Positions 1-8,262 of a stretch of 64,000 nucleotides of DNA are shown one piece after another. This stretch comes from Luteibacter flocculans (GTDB lineage: Bacteria > Pseudomonadota > Gammaproteobacteria > Xanthomonadales > Rhodanobacteraceae), in contig NZ_CP063231.1 of NCBI RefSeq assembly GCF_023612255.1, positions 2,214,001-2,278,000 of the forward strand, in the 5' to 3' direction. A program made the translations under genes and the position numbers. Each line of letters begins with the position of its first letter. Position 1 is the stretch's first letter. The notes below the pieces were generated by a model. That model did not search any database. It had not been told where the DNA came from and saw nothing but the letters and a program-made list of their open reading frames with translations.

Positions 1-984
1 ATCGCCAACGGGGCCGGGCACTACCACTTTGACTATGCCGTGGACGGCAACGGTGCCGTGACGGGCGCGACAGTGATCAATCCACTGGGCAAGTCCGAGG
101 TATATGCATTCGACGCAGCAGGAAACCAAACCAGCTTGACCGGGCTGGCATCGGCGCATTGTCCGGCCGCGGCCAAGGCGGCAAGTTTCGATAGTCATGG
201 GTATCCGCAAGGATCAACGGACTTCAATGGCAACACGACCCTCTACACCTATGCAGCCAACGGGCAGTTGCAGCAGCAAGTCGAGGGCTACGGTAAGGCC
301 GAGGCGCGCACGACGGATTACGCGTGGGACGGACTCAATCGTGCAACTCGGGTAACCATCGAGGGCGACCACGAAACCACCTACGCGTACGACGGTAACA
401 ATCGCCTCCAAACGGTCACGGTCAAGAACTTGTCGGCAAAGATCGCGGCCAGTGCGGGTGCCACGCGTGTCACAACTTACGCTTACACCACCTGGCCCAA
501 CGGGCTGGTGGCCAGCGTCACCGTGGACGGTCCGCTGCCGGGCGCCAGCGACGCGATCACGCGGACCTACTCGCAGCAAGGCGATCTGTTGTCGGTCAAG
601 GACAGCGCCGGGCACACGACGTCGTACGACGGCTTCAATGGACTGGGCCTCCCTGGTTCGGTCACGGGGCCCAATGGCGAAAAGCAGAGCTTCACCTACG
701 ATGCGCGCGGGCGGGTCATGGTGTTACGGACCTATCGCAATGGCGGTACCCAAGACACGCGGTATGACTACGACGGTTTCGGACGCCTGGCTAGGGTCAC
801 TCAGCCCGACGGCCAGATCCACGCGTTCCAATACGACGTGGCCGGTCGATTGACGGCCGAGTTCTGGCCCGATGGCAACGGAACATTCGCCGAGACTGCC
901 TACCAGTACAACGCCATGTCGAAGCCGACGGTGATCACGAAGATGCGCGTGTATGCGCAGCCTGCCCAGGGGACGGTGCAGTGA
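1..984 (+). CDS. Rhs/YD-repeat protein, C-terminal part (5' end outside window)
   Basis: The open frame runs in from the left edge, so only the last 327 codons are seen. The protein is made of repeated YD-type units such as YDGNNRL, YDGFGRL and YDVAGRL, which build the beta-cage of Rhs/tcc proteins. It ends soon after the repeats (YAQPAQGTVQ) without the DPIGL core-closing motif or a toxin tip, so it looks like a repeat-only partner of the following gene. Its TGA shares GTGA with the GTG of the next gene, which suggests translational coupling. Role: probably a surface or secreted carrier component; the exact function is not determinable from this fragment. Confidence 0.85.
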   Translation: MANGAGHYHFDYAVDGNGAVTGATVINPLGKSEVYAFDAAGNQTSLTGLASAHCPAAAKAASFDSHGYPQGSTDFNGNTTLYTYAANGQLQQQVEGYGKAEARTTDYAWDGLNRATRVTIEGDHETTYAYDGNNRLQTVTVKNLSAKIAASAGATRVTTYAYTTWPNGLVASVTVDGPLPGASDAITRTYSQQGDLLSVKDSAGHTTSYDGFNGLGLPGSVTGPNGEKQSFTYDARGRVMVLRTYRNGGTQDTRYDYDGFGRLARVTQPDGQIHAFQYDVAGRLTAEFWPDGNGTFAETAYQYNAMSKPTVITKMRVYAQPAQGTVQ

Positions 985-3900
985 AGATGATCACGTTCAA
1001 TCACATCCAATCGAAAGCCCGCGGTCGGATGCGCGCGCTCTCATATGTTGCGATGCTTTCGTTCGGCGCCTGGCAATCCGAAACGGCGAATGCAACGTCA
1101 ACGCTGCCGTCAACCGGTTCGCGCGTTACGCTGCCGCAGCCGAACATGCAAAAGTGTGACGATCCGACCGATCCGAATTGCGGGACCAATACCAACCCGC
1201 ACGCACCAACCATCAGCTGGACGTCGGTTGTGCCGGCCAACGGTTACGTGTTGCCCACCGACACTCTGACGTTTGGGGCAACTGCCGCCGACAGAGACAC
1301 CTATGTTGCCAGCATCGATTTCTTCATCGATGACAAGAACAGGGTGACCTTCACGGGCTCGTCGTTTCAGACCACAGTGAGCGGCCTTTCCCCGGGTGCT
1401 CACACTGCCGTTGCGGTGGCGCGGGACAGCCAAGGGCGTACGGGCACTACCGACCACGTCCCGTTCACCGTGCGCACCTCGGTGATAGCTGGAAATATCG
1501 ATGGCGTCTCGTCCGACGGCATCATCAGTGGGTGGGCGTGCTCCACCTACTTGCCGCAGTCCATTCCGGTGGACCTCTACCTGGGTGGACCTTATGGGAC
1601 AGGCACTGGCATTGGCCGCTTCACCGCCAATGTGGCCAGTGAGCCGGCCGTTGCCGCCGCGTGCAACGTGAGCGGCGGCAGTTATCGCTTCTCGATTCCT
1701 CTTACATCGGCGCAGCGAGTCCAGTTCGGCGGCAAGACCATTTACTTGCATGGAATTTCTCCGGTCGGCGCGGCCAACAGCCTGCTGGGAAACTCGGGCA
1801 ATTTCGTTGTCCCCGCGGCGGTTCGGAACGCGCAAGTCGTCAGCCAGACGGTCGCGTCGACCATGCAGGCAGGTGCAAGCCAGACCGTCAATGTGCAGAT
1901 GCGCAACACTGGCGACTACACGTGGTCGGCCGGAACCGGCTTCAAGTTGGGCTCGGTGGGGGAAAACAATGTTTGGGGCATTGGGCGAGTCGCGCTGCCT
2001 AGCGACGTCGCGCCAGGGCAAACGGCCTCGTTCACGTTCAACATCACGGCACCATCCACCCCCGGGGCCTACACCTTCCAATGGCAAATGTTGCAAGAGG
2101 GCGTAGTCTGGTTCGGCGGGGCGACCTCGGCGGTAAGTGTGAGCGCCATCGGAGGGGCAATCTCAGCCAACCCGGGCACATGCAGTATCACAACCGGCAA
2201 CACCAGCTGCTCCAGCGCCATCACCTGGAGTTCCAACAGCGCTTCGAGCCAGGTTTGGGGCTCGAATCTGGACGGCTCGGGGGCTGCGGTGGTCGCGAGC
2301 GGCCAGAGTGGTTCACAAACGCTCGGGGGCATCACCACTGCCGGCAGGCGTTTCACGCTCAAGAGCGGCAGCTTTACCCTTGGCAGCGTGGACGCCCATG
2401 CCATCCCAGGGCCGGAAGTCGCCACCATCGCTAGCATCGACTACGACGAATTGGGGCGCGTCATCGCGCGTCACGACGCCTCTGGGCAGGTGAAGGTAAG
2501 TTACCAGTACGACGCAGAAGGTCACCTCACCAGCACGACCGATGCGCTCAATCATGTGCAGTCGCTGACGTACGATGCGCTCGGTCGCGTCGCCTCGTCC
2601 ACCGACGCCGACAACAAAACCACGTCGTATACCTACGACGCCGCCGACCGTATCGTCCTGGTCGTGGATCCACGCAGTAACGTCACGACGTACGACTACG
2701 ACGGTTTCGGGCAGCTATGGCGACAGGTGAGTCCGGACAGCGGTACGACCACGTTCGCCTACGACGCCAACGGTCTGCAGCAAAGCATGACCCGTGCGAG
2801 CGGCGTGCAGACGGTCTACGGCTATGACGGTTTGAATCGGCTGGTCAGCATGACGTCCGGCGGGCTCGTCCAGCAAGCGACCTACGACAGTTGCACCAAC
2901 GGTGCGGGGCGACTATGCAGCGTGGCCGATGCCACCGGCACCACGTCGTATAGCTACACGCCGGAAGGCGCCATCGCCGGACGCGGGTTCTCCATCGGCG
3001 GCACGGGATATGGCCTGGGTTATGCGTACGATGGCATGGGACGGTTGAGCGCGGTGGTCTATCCCGACGGTGCACAGCTTAACTATGCCTACGCCTATGG
3101 ACAGGTCTCGGGGGCGACCCTGACCGCCAACGGCGTGACGTCGTCGATAGCCACCGCACTGACCTATCGTGGCGGCGACGGGTCGTTCGCCGGTTGGACA
3201 TCAAGCAACGGCCTGAGCAACACACTCAGTTACGACGGCGATGGCCGCCTGACGGCGATCAACGTGCCTGGTGTGCAAAGTCTGGCCTTCGGCTATGACG
3301 GAGCGGATCGCATGACGCGCATCACCAACGGCATCGATGCGACGCTGACCCAGAACTTCCAGTACGACAGCCCATCGCGCCTCACGTCGGTAACATCCGC
3401 TGCCGATAACGAAAGCTTTCAGTACGACGCCAATGGGAACCGAACGTCGCAGTCGATCAATGGCCTAACCTCGGCTCAGGGCATCGCGTCGACGAGTAAC
3501 CGCCTGCTGAGCACGGGTACGCAGGCTCTGGGCTACGACGCCAACGGCAACCTGACGACGGTCGACGGTGTGGCGCAGTATCACTATGACGCGTTCAACC
3601 GCATGGATGCGGCAGCGGGCGCGAGCTACTACGTCAATCCCGAAGGCCAGCGACTGCGCAAGGCCACCAATCTGGGCACGACCTTCTTCGCACCGGATCG
3701 CGGAGGCCCGTTGTTGGCGGAGTATGCCGACGGCGGTTGGGTCGACTACCTATGGGTCAATGGGCGATTGATCGGACGTAGGGCTGGCGGGCAGATCTAC
3801 GCCATACACGCCGATCAAACCGGACGACCCGAATCGGCGACGAATGCCTCACGGAGTGTCGTCTGGTCGGCGAACAACTTTGCGTTTGATCGTCAGGTGG

Positions 3901-4526
3901 TCACAGAAGGGTTCAAGCTCAACCTGGGCTTCCCGGGGCAGTACTTTGACGATGAGACCAGGACATGGAACAACGGGTTTCGGGACTATCGGGCGGATTT
4001 GGGGCGGTATATGGAAAGCGACCCTATTGGCCTGATGGGAGGGCTGAATACGTATGCCTATGTAGGCAGTGCTCCGTTGAACTTGGTCGACCCCCTAGGA
4101 CTACGATCGCTGACAGACTGTGAAAACAGAATTCTTGCGCCATACTTCCCTGGTAAAGATCTGAGCAAGATCGACGTAGAAGAAGGAATTCCTTGGCTCG
4201 CTAGGCAATTTGGAGCCGGTAATGCCGATGCCTGGACTTACAAGAACACAATCTACACTGCGCCAGGCGTAGATGCGCCGGACACCGCCGGCGGAATATC
4301 GCTAATCGGCCACGAAATCGTGCATTCGACGCAGTACGACCAATATGGTGCCATCGGTCTTGCACGACGTTACAACAGTGCCTACAAATCCAACATTAAA
4401 GCCGGAATGTCTGAGTACGATGCCTATCGAAACAATCCGTTCGAGGTCGCTGGCTTCGATATGGGGGCGCGTGTTCTTCACGACCTAAAGGAAAATGGAG
4501 GCAATCCTTGTGAATGTTCGAAGTAA
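981..4526 (+). CDS. Rhs-family polymorphic toxin with HEIVH metallopeptidase-like tip
   Basis: 1181 residues, GTG start overlapping the previous stop. Order: signal-like N-terminus (to about residue 38, ...ETANA); an Ig-like segment (about 73-165); a region resembling NBR1-type Ig domains (about 285-380, with a W-x-x-G/FTF pattern); YD repeats (about 485-960); the Rhs core with GRYMESDPIGL and a DPLGL closing motif near residue 1037. The remaining ~140 residues are a different module with a zinc-protease HEIVH motif at 1111-1115 and a possible third ligand Glu1155 in NPFEVAG. Base composition becomes visibly more AT-rich from about 4100, typical of exchanged Rhs tips. Known for the family: the C-terminal tip is the effector. 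Inferred here: a metallopeptidase toxin delivered against neighbours. Confidence 0.85.
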   Translation: MKMITFNHIQSKARGRMRALSYVAMLSFGAWQSETANATSTLPSTGSRVTLPQPNMQKCDDPTDPNCGTNTNPHAPTISWTSVVPANGYVLPTDTLTFGATAADRDTYVASIDFFIDDKNRVTFTGSSFQTTVSGLSPGAHTAVAVARDSQGRTGTTDHVPFTVRTSVIAGNIDGVSSDGIISGWACSTYLPQSIPVDLYLGGPYGTGTGIGRFTANVASEPAVAAACNVSGGSYRFSIPLTSAQRVQFGGKTIYLHGISPVGAANSLLGNSGNFVVPAAVRNAQVVSQTVASTMQAGASQTVNVQMRNTGDYTWSAGTGFKLGSVGENNVWGIGRVALPSDVAPGQTASFTFNITAPSTPGAYTFQWQMLQEGVVWFGGATSAVSVSAIGGAISANPGTCSITTGNTSCSSAITWSSNSASSQVWGSNLDGSGAAVVASGQSGSQTLGGITTAGRRFTLKSGSFTLGSVDAHAIPGPEVATIASIDYDELGRVIARHDASGQVKVSYQYDAEGHLTSTTDALNHVQSLTYDALGRVASSTDADNKTTSYTYDAADRIVLVVDPRSNVTTYDYDGFGQLWRQVSPDSGTTTFAYDANGLQQSMTRASGVQTVYGYDGLNRLVSMTSGGLVQQATYDSCTNGAGRLCSVADATGTTSYSYTPEGAIAGRGFSIGGTGYGLGYAYDGMGRLSAVVYPDGAQLNYAYAYGQVSGATLTANGVTSSIATALTYRGGDGSFAGWTSSNGLSNTLSYDGDGRLTAINVPGVQSLAFGYDGADRMTRITNGIDATLTQNFQYDSPSRLTSVTSAADNESFQYDANGNRTSQSINGLTSAQGIASTSNRLLSTGTQALGYDANGNLTTVDGVAQYHYDAFNRMDAAAGASYYVNPEGQRLRKATNLGTTFFAPDRGGPLLAEYADGGWVDYLWVNGRLIGRRAGGQIYAIHADQTGRPESATNASRSVVWSANNFAFDRQVVTEGFKLNLGFPGQYFDDETRTWNNGFRDYRADLGRYMESDPIGLMGGLNTYAYVGSAPLNLVDPLGLRSLTDCENRILAPYFPGKDLSKIDVEEGIPWLARQFGAGNADAWTYKNTIYTAPGVDAPDTAGGISLIGHEIVHSTQYDQYGAIGLARRYNSAYKSNIKAGMSEYDAYRNNPFEVAGFDMGARVLHDLKENGGNPCECSK

Positions 4527-4947
4527 AGTGTCGGTCGCACTGTTGATCTTTGCGACTGCAGCTTGCGCTGGTGAGTCAGCTAACGACAAGTTGACTGAAC
4601 TTCGGCGATTGCCGACGGGTGAAAGACAGCTCGCATACCACCAACTGAGCGAGCAAGAAAAAGTTGACCTCTTCTTTCAGGCGAATCGACGTCACCCTCC
4701 CTATAGCGGGCTAAACGATGTGATTTCGCTTGAGGGCAAAGAATTTCTTCTTCGCCTTCGAGCAGAACTTGACGAACGCGGGGGAGTCCCTGAAGTGTTG
4801 TCGTTCTTGAATATCGCTCAAGATGTAAAAACCAGGGGGCAGCTTTCGCACGAAGATGTCGATCAGTTGCGCATAAAAGGAATTTGTCATCTCGCTCAAA
4901 GCAGCAACTATTGCCCAACGCTTGAAGCAGAGCTGTTAGCACACTGA
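4510..4947 (+). CDS. Small probable lipoprotein, candidate immunity to the Rhs tip
   Basis: 145 residues if translation starts at GTG 4510, which sits 8 bases after a GGAGG at 4497-4501; an upstream in-frame ATG at 4495 has no such site. The start lies inside the last codons of the Rhs gene, as usual for toxin-immunity pairs. The N-terminus is a short hydrophobic signal ending ATAACAG, a weak lipobox with Cys near position 18, so it is likely exported. The rest is charged and helical with two Cys near the C-terminus. It shares the lower GC of the toxin tip. No family recognised; the immunity role is inferred from position and composition alone. Confidence 0.6.
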   Translation: MNVRSKVSVALLIFATAACAGESANDKLTELRRLPTGERQLAYHQLSEQEKVDLFFQANRRHPPYSGLNDVISLEGKEFLLRLRAELDERGGVPEVLSFLNIAQDVKTRGQLSHEDVDQLRIKGICHLAQSSNYCPTLEAELLAH

Positions 4948-4948
4948 C

Positions 4949-5041
4949 ACCTACAGCCGCGTGGATGCGGCAGCGGGCGCAACCTACTACGTCAGTCCGG
5001 AAGGCCAGCGACTTTGCAAGATGACAGCCTGGGCGGGCTGA
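4949..5041 (+). pseudogene. Remnant of an Rhs core (displaced older tip)
   Basis: Translating from 4949 gives TYSRVDAAAGATYYVSPEGQ followed by RLCKM and a stop at 5039-5041. This closely matches the intact gene at about 3583-3663 (RMDAAAGASYYVNPEGQ, then RLRKA), and the DNA is nearly identical over GGATGCGGCAGCGGGCGC. It has no start and no repeats of its own. Such fragments are left when an incoming Rhs C-terminus displaces the resident one. Confidence 0.75.
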
Positions 5042-5053
5042 CGCCCGTCGAGT

Positions 5054-6601
5054 TCAGTCAACAACACCATCCGGCGATCTTGGGTTATGGGTGGCACTAA
5101 CGACTCTGAACGCGTCAGGCCACCGCGTCCTCGACCCAACGGTGGCCCGCTCGATCCAGCAACTCGCGCGCCGACTCCGGGCCCCAGGTGCCCGCTTCGT
5201 ACGGGTCGGGGCCCTGCTCGTTCTCGCGCCAGCCTTCGAGAATGGGCGTGACCGCCAGGCGGCTTCGGTCTCGTCCTTGCGCACGAACAACGCCGGGCTG
5301 CCCTTCACCGCATCCAGCAGCAAGCCCTCATAGGAATCGCGATAACGCACGCGCTCGGGAACGCCGAGGCGCGACAGCGCATCCACCTCGTCCAGCCCGA
5401 AGCTGTTGCCTGGGTGCTTGACGAAAAGCGGCAAGGTCACGCTCTCGTCCGGCTGCACCCGAATGACCAGGCGGCTACCGGGCCGCGCTTCGCCGAACAG
5501 GCCGGGCTCACCGGCGCGGAACTGCACCACCACCTCGGTCAGCTTCTCCGGCATGCGCTTGCCCGAGCGCAGGTAGAACGGCACGCCGCGCCAACGCGGA
5601 TTGTCGATCTCGGCCTTCAAGGCGACGAAGGTCTCGGTCTTGCTCGGTGCCTCGTCTGGCAGTTCCTCGCGATACGCCGGGACGCGCTGGCCGTCCGCCG
5701 TGCCCTGCACGTACTGACCGCGTGCCACGTGTGCGCTCAGGTTGTCGCGATCGAGCGGCTTCAGCGATTTCAATACGAGGACCTTCTCGTCACGCAGCGC
5801 ATCGGCGTCCAGCGATGAGGGCCGCTCCATCGCGACCACGGTGAGCACCTGGAGCAGATGGTTCTGGATCATGTCGCGCAGGGCGCCGGAGCCATCGTAA
5901 TAGCCGCCACGCCCTTCGAGGCCCACCGTCTCCGCTGCCGTGATCTGTACGTACTCGATCGACTCGCGGTCCCACATCCGTTCGAGCATGGGGTTGGCAA
6001 AGCGCAGGGCGATGATGTTCTGTACCGCTTCCTTGCCGAGGTAGTGATCGATGCGGAAGATGCTCGACTCGGGGAAATAGCGGCCGACGCCTTCGTTGAC
6101 CTGCCGGGCGGTATCGAGATCCGTGCCGATCGGTTTCTCCAGCACGATGCGCGACTGTTCGGTGCGCAGACCTTTCTCTGCAATGTTGCGGGCGATGTCG
6201 CCGTAGAGCGCCGGTGCCGTCGCGAGATAGAACACGCGAACACGTTCGGCATCGGCATGCGTGTCGAGCAAGCTCTTGAGATCGTCCCAGGGGCCTTTCG
6301 CTTCGGCGCCATTGAGGCTGACATAGTGAACCAGACGGAGAAAGCGGTTTACCGTGGTGTCGATCCGTTCGTCGGCCGGGACATGGTCGCTCAGCGCCTT
6401 GCGTGCCCGTTCGCGGTAGGCATCGTCATCGAGCGGCGAGCGCGCGGTGCCGATGATGCGCGAGTCGCTCGGTATCTGCCCTTCCGCGAAACGCCGGTAC
6501 AGCGCAGGCAGCAGCTTGCGCATGGTGAGGTCGCCAGTGGCGCCGAAGATCACGTAATCGAAGGAATCGACCGGTTCGAGGGGACTGGGAGAAGCATTCA
6601 T
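5054..6601 (-). CDS. zwf: Glucose-6-phosphate 1-dehydrogenase, 3' end frameshifted
   Basis: Oxidises glucose-6-phosphate to 6-phosphogluconolactone with NADP+, the entry to the oxidative pentose phosphate and Entner-Doudoroff pathways. The nucleotide-binding GATGDL (residues 19-24), the active-site RIDHYLGKE and the NPML..W region are intact. Start chosen at ATG 6601 (MNASPSP); the frame runs further upstream without family similarity. After FVRKDETEAAWR the frame becomes arginine-rich and continues to 5054. Moving by one base near 5251-5256 restores PILEGWRENEQGPDPYEAG, then WGPESARELL and a stop at 5115, giving the usual ~495 residues. Either a real C-terminal frameshift (last ~50 residues altered) or a base lost from a short G run in the assembly. 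Confidence 0.85.
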   Translation of the reverse strand: MNASPSPLEPVDSFDYVIFGATGDLTMRKLLPALYRRFAEGQIPSDSRIIGTARSPLDDDAYRERARKALSDHVPADERIDTTVNRFLRLVHYVSLNGAEAKGPWDDLKSLLDTHADAERVRVFYLATAPALYGDIARNIAEKGLRTEQSRIVLEKPIGTDLDTARQVNEGVGRYFPESSIFRIDHYLGKEAVQNIIALRFANPMLERMWDRESIEYVQITAAETVGLEGRGGYYDGSGALRDMIQNHLLQVLTVVAMERPSSLDADALRDEKVLVLKSLKPLDRDNLSAHVARGQYVQGTADGQRVPAYREELPDEAPSKTETFVALKAEIDNPRWRGVPFYLRSGKRMPEKLTEVVVQFRAGEPGLFGEARPGSRLVIRVQPDESVTLPLFVKHPGNSFGLDEVDALSRLGVPERVRYRDSYEGLLLDAVKGSPALFVRKDETEAAWRSRPFSKAGARTSRAPTRTKRAPGARSRRASCWIERATVGSRTRWPDAFRVVSATHNPRSPDGVVD

Positions 6602-6818
6602 GGTCTGGGGAAATCCGCGAGGCAAGGAAACACGGCCGTGAGGCCAACCCGGTCTTGAATGCGGCATGGCGTTCGTGTTTCAAGGCCGGCATGCCAAAGC
6701 TGCCTTGCCTCGCACGCACAAGTGTTTTGACTTGCGGCCTATGACAGTCCCGTTCCCGGCGTCCCCATGCATCGGCGTGGCGGCCTCATGTCGAGGCCCA
6801 TCGAAGGACATACATCCC

Positions 6819-7565
6819 ATGAGCAAGCTCAAAGACAAGGTGGCGATCGTTACGGGTGCATCCAAGGGCATTGGCGCGGGCATTGCCAAGTCGCTCGCAG
6901 CCGAAGGCGCGGCGGTCATCGTGAATTACGCGTCCAGCAAGGCGGGTGCCGACAAGGTGGTGGCCGAGATCGAGGCCGCTGGCGGCAAGGCCGTGGCCGT
7001 GGGTGGCGACGTATCCAAGCAGGCCGACGCGGAGAACCTGGTGGCGAAGGCGATCGAGCACTTCGGCCGTCTGGACGTCCTGGTGAACAATTCGGGCGTG
7101 TACGAGTTCGCCTCGATAGAAACCATCACCGAGCAGCACTACCGCCGCATGTTCGACATCAACGTGTTCGGCACGCTGCTGGTGACCCAGGCAGCCGTCA
7201 AGCACCTCGGTCAGGGCGGCAGCATCATCAACATCGGTTCCGCCGTCACCCGCATCACCCCGCCCGAAAGCGCCGTCTACACGGGGACGAAGGGCGCGGT
7301 CGACGCCATTACCGGCGTGCTGGCCCGCGAACTCGGGCCGCGCGGTATCCGCGTCAATGCTGTGAACCCGGGCATGGTCATCACCGAGGGCGTGCAGGCC
7401 GCGGGCTTCGCTGCGTCGGAGATGGAACAGGCACTGACCAGCATGACGCCGCTCGGCCGTGTCGGTCAGGTGGACGATATCGCGCCCATCGTGACCTTCC
7501 TCGCCTCCGATGACGCGCGCTGGGTGACCGGTGAGCTGATTCTCGGCTCGGGCGGGATGCGCTGA
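6819..7565 (+). CDS. SDR family NAD(P)-dependent oxidoreductase
   Basis: 248 residues from ATG 6819 (MSKLKDKVAIVTGASKG); the frame is open further upstream but without similarity. Classical short-chain dehydrogenase: TGASKGIG cofactor loop (about 12-19), NNSG in place of NNAG, catalytic Ser in NIGSAVT, and the YTGTK (YxxxK) pair. The C-terminus ends in the usual WVTGELILGSGG-type strand. Resembles FabG/glucose 1-dehydrogenase-like oxidoreductases of unknown substrate. Starts about 220 bases from the divergent zwf and ends at a strong hairpin shared with yjjX. Confidence 0.9.
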   Translation: MSKLKDKVAIVTGASKGIGAGIAKSLAAEGAAVIVNYASSKAGADKVVAEIEAAGGKAVAVGGDVSKQADAENLVAKAIEHFGRLDVLVNNSGVYEFASIETITEQHYRRMFDINVFGTLLVTQAAVKHLGQGGSIINIGSAVTRITPPESAVYTGTKGAVDAITGVLARELGPRGIRVNAVNPGMVITEGVQAAGFAASEMEQALTSMTPLGRVGQVDDIAPIVTFLASDDARWVTGELILGSGGMR

Positions 7566-7586
7566 GCTTTTCCGCATCGTGATCCG

Positions 7587-7622
7587 GAAGGCGGGCTGCG
7601 TCGTCACGGCGCACCCGCCTTC
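7587..7622. terminator. Bidirectional hairpin terminator
   Basis: GAAGGCGGG (7587-7595) pairs perfectly with CCCGCCTTC (7614-7622), and an inner TGCG/CGCA can extend the stem. It lies between the convergent SDR and yjjX genes, so it can stop transcription from both sides. No long T run is present. Confidence 0.65.
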
Positions 7623-7627
7623 GTGAA

Positions 7628-8188
7628 TCACTCTTCCGGATGCGTCCCATACAGGTCCGGATGAAGGAACGGTGCCATCGCCAGCACCATGGCCTGGGCA
7701 TATGCGCTTTCGCGCGTCGCGTGGCCGTTGGTGACGAGGCCGATGGCCCCGCCCTGCTGCTTGATGTTGACCGTTCCGAACAGGCGGTCCATGACGTGGC
7801 CGAGTTCCTCGCCGTCGAGCAGCGACTCGTACACGGCAGGCGGCAGTGGTAACCACGCGCTGCGACCGACCGAGACGTCCACGCCATTGGCAATGGCCAC
7901 GTAGCCGAACGTGCCGGGGCCGTCTTCGGTGACGTCCACGCCGCCTTCGAGCGCTACGTAGAAATCCGCGTCGCCTTGTTGACGACAGAAGTTCATGCGA
8001 TTGATCGCACCCTCGCGTGTCTCCGCGGCCGTCATCGGCTGGTCGGGCACGCCCGAGGGCGCATGCATGCCCTCGCACTCGACGAGCCGCCCCGGGAACA
8101 GCGGTGCCAGGGCGGAATGCACGGCAGAGATCTTGATGGGATTGCGCGAGCCGACCAGAACCTTGATCGGCAAGGAAGGATTTGACAT
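7628..8188 (-). CDS. yjjX: Inosine/xanthosine triphosphatase (YjjX family)
   Basis: 186 residues. Hydrolyses non-canonical purine nucleotides (ITP/XTP) to sanitise the nucleotide pool. The N-terminal VLVGSRNPIKISA strand-loop and central ALEGGVDVTEDG acid patch are characteristic of the YjjX/DUF84 fold. Length agrees with the family. It stands alone on the minus strand between the terminator and pgm. Confidence 0.9.
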   Translation of the reverse strand: MSNPSLPIKVLVGSRNPIKISAVHSALAPLFPGRLVECEGMHAPSGVPDQPMTAAETREGAINRMNFCRQQGDADFYVALEGGVDVTEDGPGTFGYVAIANGVDVSVGRSAWLPLPPAVYESLLDGEELGHVMDRLFGTVNIKQQGGAIGLVTNGHATRESAYAQAMVLAMAPFLHPDLYGTHPEE

Positions 8189-8262
8189 GGGAAAGCGCCT
8201 TCGTGAACCGCGGGCATGGTATCAGCCCGCGGCCACCGCTTCGGCGATGTGAGACCGGCGAT

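Noticed and set aside
1110-2096. Minus-strand frame within the Rhs gene
   Set aside because: Shadow of the Rhs coding frame, Arg-rich and without domains.
5858-6658. Plus-strand frame opposite zwf
   Set aside because: Antisense shadow of the G6PD gene, no family features.
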